Source: CAYOXX01 sp964408025 | GTDB lineage: Bacteria > Acidobacteriota > DATKUA01 | Length of the DNA: 15,686 bases | Direction: 5' to 3' | NCBI GenBank assembly: GCA_964408025.1 | Contig: CAYOXX010000079.1 | Span: 1 to 15,686, forward strand | Part shown: piece by piece, positions 13,394-15,686 of the stretch | How the letters are laid out: each line of letters opens with the position of its first letter | Position numbering within the stretch: position 1 is the stretch's first letter | The notes under the pieces: model-generated | Database searches by the model: none | What the model saw: the letters and a program-made list of their open reading frames with translations, nothing else | What the model was told of the DNA's origin: nothing | Position numbers and translations under genes: made by a program

Positions 13394-14722
13394 TCAGCGC
13401 GAGTCCCACTTTTCGCACTGTTGCAGCAGAACGTCGGCCAGCGTCGGCTTGCCGATCTCCTGCAGCTCGTATGTGACGCGGCAGGCGGGCTTCTCGATCT
13501 TCAGTATCCGCTTGAGGTCGACCGGCGTGGCGACCACGACGGCATCGCAGTCGGTGGCGTTGATGGTCGCCTCGAGGTCGCGGATCTGCTGCTCGCCGTA
13601 GCCCATCGCCGGCAGCAGCTCGCCTATGTTTGGGTACTTTTCGTAGGTCTGGGCGATGGAGCCGACCGCGAACGGGCGCGGATCGACAAGCCCGGCGGCG
13701 CCGTACTTGTAGGCGGCGATCACACCGACGCCGTACTGCATCTCGCCGTGGGTGAGCGTGGGGCCGTCCTCGATCACCAGCACCCGCTTGCCGCGGATCT
13801 CCGCCGCATCGCTGACCGCGAAGGGGCTGGCGGCGTCGACGACGACGGCGTCGGGATTGGCGGCGGCGATGTTCTCGCGCAGCTCGATGACGTCGTCGGG
13901 ATCGGCCGTCTCGATCTTGTTGATGACGATGCAGTCGGCCCGCCAGAGGTTGGTCTGCCCGGGGTAGTAGCTCAATTCGTGGCCTACGCGGTGCGGGTCG
14001 ACAATAACTATCTCGAAATCGGCGCGGTAGAACGAGTAGTCGTTGTTGCCGCCGTCCCAGAGCACCACGTCGGCCTCCCTTTCGGCCTCGCGCAGGATCT
14101 TCTCGTAATCGACGCCGGCGAATACCACCGCACCCATGTCGATGTGCGGCTCGTATTCCTCCATCTCCTCGATGGTGCACTTGTGCCTTTCCATGTCCCC
14201 TATGGTTTCGAAGCGCTGGCAGACCTGCCTAGAAAGGTCTCCGTACGGCATGGGGTGCCTGACCGCCACGACCTTGTGTCCCTTGTCGCGCAGGATGCGC
14301 AGCGCCTTGCGTGCAGTCTGGCTCTTGCCGCAGCCGGTCCGTACCGCGCAGATCGCTATTACCGGTTTGTTCGAGGGAATCATGGTTTCCTCCACCGGCG
14401 CGGTCGTGAACTCGGCACCGCAGTCTTCCACCATCTTTTTTCTCTCCGCGACGTACTCGTACGAAACGTCGCTGTACGCGAAGACCACCTGGTCCACACC
14501 ATATTTCTCGATAATGTCCGGCAGTTGCCCTTCGATCATTATGGGGATGCCTTCCGGATACCCTTCCCCGGCGAGGGCGGCGGGATACTCCCGCCCCTCA
14601 ATGTCCGGTATCTGGGTGGCGGTAAAGGCCACGACTTCGAAATCCTTTTTGCCGCGGTAGCATGTATTGAACGTGTGGAAGTCCTTGCCGGCGGCTCCCA
14701 TTATGATTACTTTCTTCGGCAT
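13394..14722 (-). CDS. cyclic 2,3-diphosphoglycerate synthetase-like GTPase (COG2403 type)
   Basis: A 442-residue cytoplasmic protein resembling the family that includes archaeal cyclic 2,3-diphosphoglycerate synthetase and uncharacterised bacterial predicted GTPases. It opens with a Rossmann-like nucleotide-binding block, KKVIIMGAAGKDFHTFNTCY (3-22). ICAVRTGCGKSQTARK (124-139) is a P-loop (TGCGKS). Further conserved-looking blocks are VRHPMPYGDLS, GAVVFAGVDYEKIL, VVLWDGGNNDYSFYRADFEI (acidic, perhaps the Walker-B-like site), VINKIETAD (a nucleotide-specificity-like NK.E motif), and EDGPTLTHGEMQYGVG. The archaeal enzyme joins 2,3-diphosphoglycerate to its cyclic form using ATP; whether this bacterial protein does so is not known. 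The start ATG at 14722 has AGAGGA four bases before it. A leader of about 220 bases with hairpins precedes it, and the lipoprotein gene follows after 23 bases. An NAD-type isocitrate/isopropylmalate dehydrogenase lies upstream on the same strand. Confidence 0.85.
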   Translation of the reverse strand: MPKKVIIMGAAGKDFHTFNTCYRGKKDFEVVAFTATQIPDIEGREYPAALAGEGYPEGIPIMIEGQLPDIIEKYGVDQVVFAYSDVSYEYVAERKKMVEDCGAEFTTAPVEETMIPSNKPVIAICAVRTGCGKSQTARKALRILRDKGHKVVAVRHPMPYGDLSRQVCQRFETIGDMERHKCTIEEMEEYEPHIDMGAVVFAGVDYEKILREAEREADVVLWDGGNNDYSFYRADFEIVIVDPHRVGHELSYYPGQTNLWRADCIVINKIETADPDDVIELRENIAAANPDAVVVDAASPFAVSDAAEIRGKRVLVIEDGPTLTHGEMQYGVGVIAAYKYGAAGLVDPRPFAVGSIAQTYEKYPNIGELLPAMGYGEQQIRDLEATINATDCDAVVVATPVDLKRILKIEKPACRVTYELQEIGKPTLADVLLQQCEKWDSR

Positions 14723-14859
14723 GGTTCCTCTGAGACGTATAGGACTGAAAATGGAAACAAGACTCCCGAGAAGTTTTCGGAAACGAGAAAAGGGTGCTTC
14801 AGGAAGAACCGGCTTGAACTCGGCCCTACGTCATTTCAAGGATATGCGGGATGGCACCG

Positions 14860-14885
14860 AGGGCGACGTAGCAGCGTGTCGCCCT
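14860..14885 (-). ncRNA. structured 5' leader of the cPGS-like gene (hairpin)
   Basis: AGGGCGAC and GTCGCCCT form a perfect eight-base stem around a ten-base loop, inside the 220-base region between the probable promoter and the start codon. A second pair, CTTGAA (14813-14818) and TTCAAG (14835-14840), lies nearer the gene, and GTTT-TCGG-AAAC occurs at about 14774. I cannot match these to a known riboswitch class. Confidence 0.3.
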
Positions 14886-14951
14886 GCTGGAAAGAAATGG
14901 AACGAATCTGGCGTTAATCATCACGGCCTCCGCAGTGCTGCGAAAGGGTGT

Positions 14952-14979
14952 ATCCTACCAACAGGGCCCGCCGCGTCAA
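14952..14979 (-). promoter_or_regulatory. probable promoter of the cPGS-like gene
   Basis: On the minus strand TTGACG (14979-14974, five of six consensus matches) is followed after 16 bases by TAGGAT (14957-14952, four of six). It lies just past the terminator-like hairpin of the dehydrogenase gene, so the cPGS-like gene probably has its own promoter rather than relying on read-through. Confidence 0.45.
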
Positions 14980-14993
14980 GCGAAAACCGCGCT

Positions 14994-15010
14994 GCGGGGG
15001 CATCCCCCGC
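14994..15010 (-). terminator. terminator-like hairpin after the dehydrogenase gene
   Basis: GCGGGGG and CCCCCGC form a perfect seven-base G/C stem with a three-base loop. On the minus strand it is followed by AGCGCGGTTTTC, a weak T-rich tail. It sits 12 bases past the proposed dehydrogenase stop codon, which supports that stop. Confidence 0.5.
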
Positions 15011-15022
15011 GAGGATGGAATA

Positions 15023-15686
15023 TCAGGACCTGGTCCCTTTCCCCTTATGCCACCGGGCATCCAGTTCGGGGTCTTTGACGGCTTCGATGNNNNNNNNNNG
15101 CGGTCCACCCATCCTTTTTGCCGGTGCAGAGGACGGCTCTTTCCGCGGCACAGACGTCCATCGCCATCTCCAGCGTTCTGGCGCGGGCGGCGAAGCCGAG
15201 GTGCTCCATCATCATGATTGCGGCGCGCATCATGCTGCGTGGGTCGGCATACTCCGCGCGGCCTTCTTCCACCATGCGCGTGCCGCTGCCGTGGATCGCC
15301 TCGAACATGGCATACCGTCTGCCGATGTTGGCGGACCCGGCCGTGCCGACCCCGCCCTGTATCTGGGCGGCCTCATCAGTGATGATGTCGCCGTAGAGGT
15401 TCGGCAACACGATGACCTTGAAACCGCTGCGCCGCGCCGGATCTATGAGTTTCGCCGCCATTATGTCTATGTACCACTCGTCCAACTCTACGGCGGGGTA
15501 CTCCTCCTTCACCCTGTGGGCTATCGCGGAAAACTTGCCGTCGGTCGTCTTCACCACGTTGGCCTTGGTGACAGCCGTCACGCGCTTAAAGCCCTTCCTA
15601 CTCGCGTATTCGAAAGCGGCACGCACTATGCGCTCGGTACCCTGCGTGGTAATGACCTTGAAGTCGACAGCCAGGTCGTCGGAAAC
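15023..15686 (-). CDS. isocitrate/isopropylmalate dehydrogenase family protein, 3' part, interrupted by assembly gap
   Basis: The gene enters from beyond the right edge (first full codon at 15686 gives VSDDLAVDFKVITTQGTERI) and is open to the N gap. This family oxidatively decarboxylates isocitrate or 3-isopropylmalate with NAD(P). Blocks seen are TKANVVKTTDGKF with the active-site Lys, DEWYIDIMAAKL with a metal-binding Asp, and NLYGDIITDEAAQIQGGVG with the family signature, then FEAIHGSG and ADPRSMMRAAIMMMEHLG. The sequence favours the NAD-dependent isocitrate type, but isopropylmalate is not excluded. Beyond the gap the best coding frame reads IEAVKDPELDARWHKGKG and stops at TGA 15023-15025. 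This frame joins the main one only if the true gap length is a multiple of three, so the 10 N are a placeholder. The literal reading frame would stop at about 15045 with a senseless tail. Confidence 0.88.
15090..15099. other. assembly gap (10 N)
   Basis: Ten N inside the 3' end of the dehydrogenase gene. The number is a conventional placeholder, not a measured length, as the reading frames on the two sides do not agree with exactly ten bases. Confidence 0.98.

Noticed and set aside
13421..14917. A 498-codon plus-strand open frame opposite the cPGS-like gene
   Set aside because: It is antisense to a clearly conserved gene, has no ribosome-binding site or family resemblance, and arises from GC-rich codon bias of the real gene.

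Overview
The window reads as a GC-rich bacterial chromosome fragment, probably from a metagenome assembly because a 10-N scaffold gap sits near the right end. Several features point to an uncultured, environmental, diderm-like lineage of the Acidobacteria or FCB/candidate-phylum kind: a VWFA-related protein of the type common in Acidobacteria, several secreted or lipobox proteins, a Tat-like DUF362 protein, a GxxExxY gene inside CCACAGAGA-type repeats, and a bacterial homologue of cyclic 2,3-diphosphoglycerate synthetase. This placement is an inference; there is no rRNA or other phylogenetic marker here.

Layout, left to right. 1-2021: a minus-strand DUF362 protein with a Tat-like signal and a C-terminal carboxypeptidase-regulatory-like domain, then a broken plus-strand DUF1028 gene. 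2022-3290: a minus-strand dicarboxylate/amino acid:cation symporter. 3291-4922: a repeat-rich stretch carrying CCACAGAGA arrays, trmO, and a GxxExxY gene lying exactly between two inverted arrays. 4923-6449: a minus-strand NhaC-type antiporter. It is divergent from a plus-strand pair at 6581-8734, a CBM9/DOMON-like plus VWFA secreted protein followed by a CsgG/LpoB-like lipoprotein. 8810-14722: a minus-strand run. In transcription order it is a COG2403/cPGS-like GTPase, a small lipoprotein, and two tandem DUF3857/transglutaminase-like exported proteins that overlap by an ATGA. 15023-15686: the 3' part of an isocitrate/isopropylmalate dehydrogenase, interrupted by the N gap and followed by a terminator-like hairpin.

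How the genes may work together. The centre of the window is dominated by envelope and exported proteins (VWFA protein, two lipoproteins, two transglutaminase-fold proteins) and by ion or solute carriers (DAACS, NhaC). The tandem transglutaminase-fold proteins both lack the catalytic His and one also lacks the catalytic Cys, so binding or scaffold roles look likelier than catalysis. The least ordinary parts are the repeat-bracketed GxxExxY cassette with an apparently gene-less sister cassette, the DUF1028 break, the degenerate transglutaminase pair, and the long structured leader in front of the cPGS-like gene. I did not see a CRISPR array, tRNA, rRNA, transposase, integrase or recognisable defence operon.
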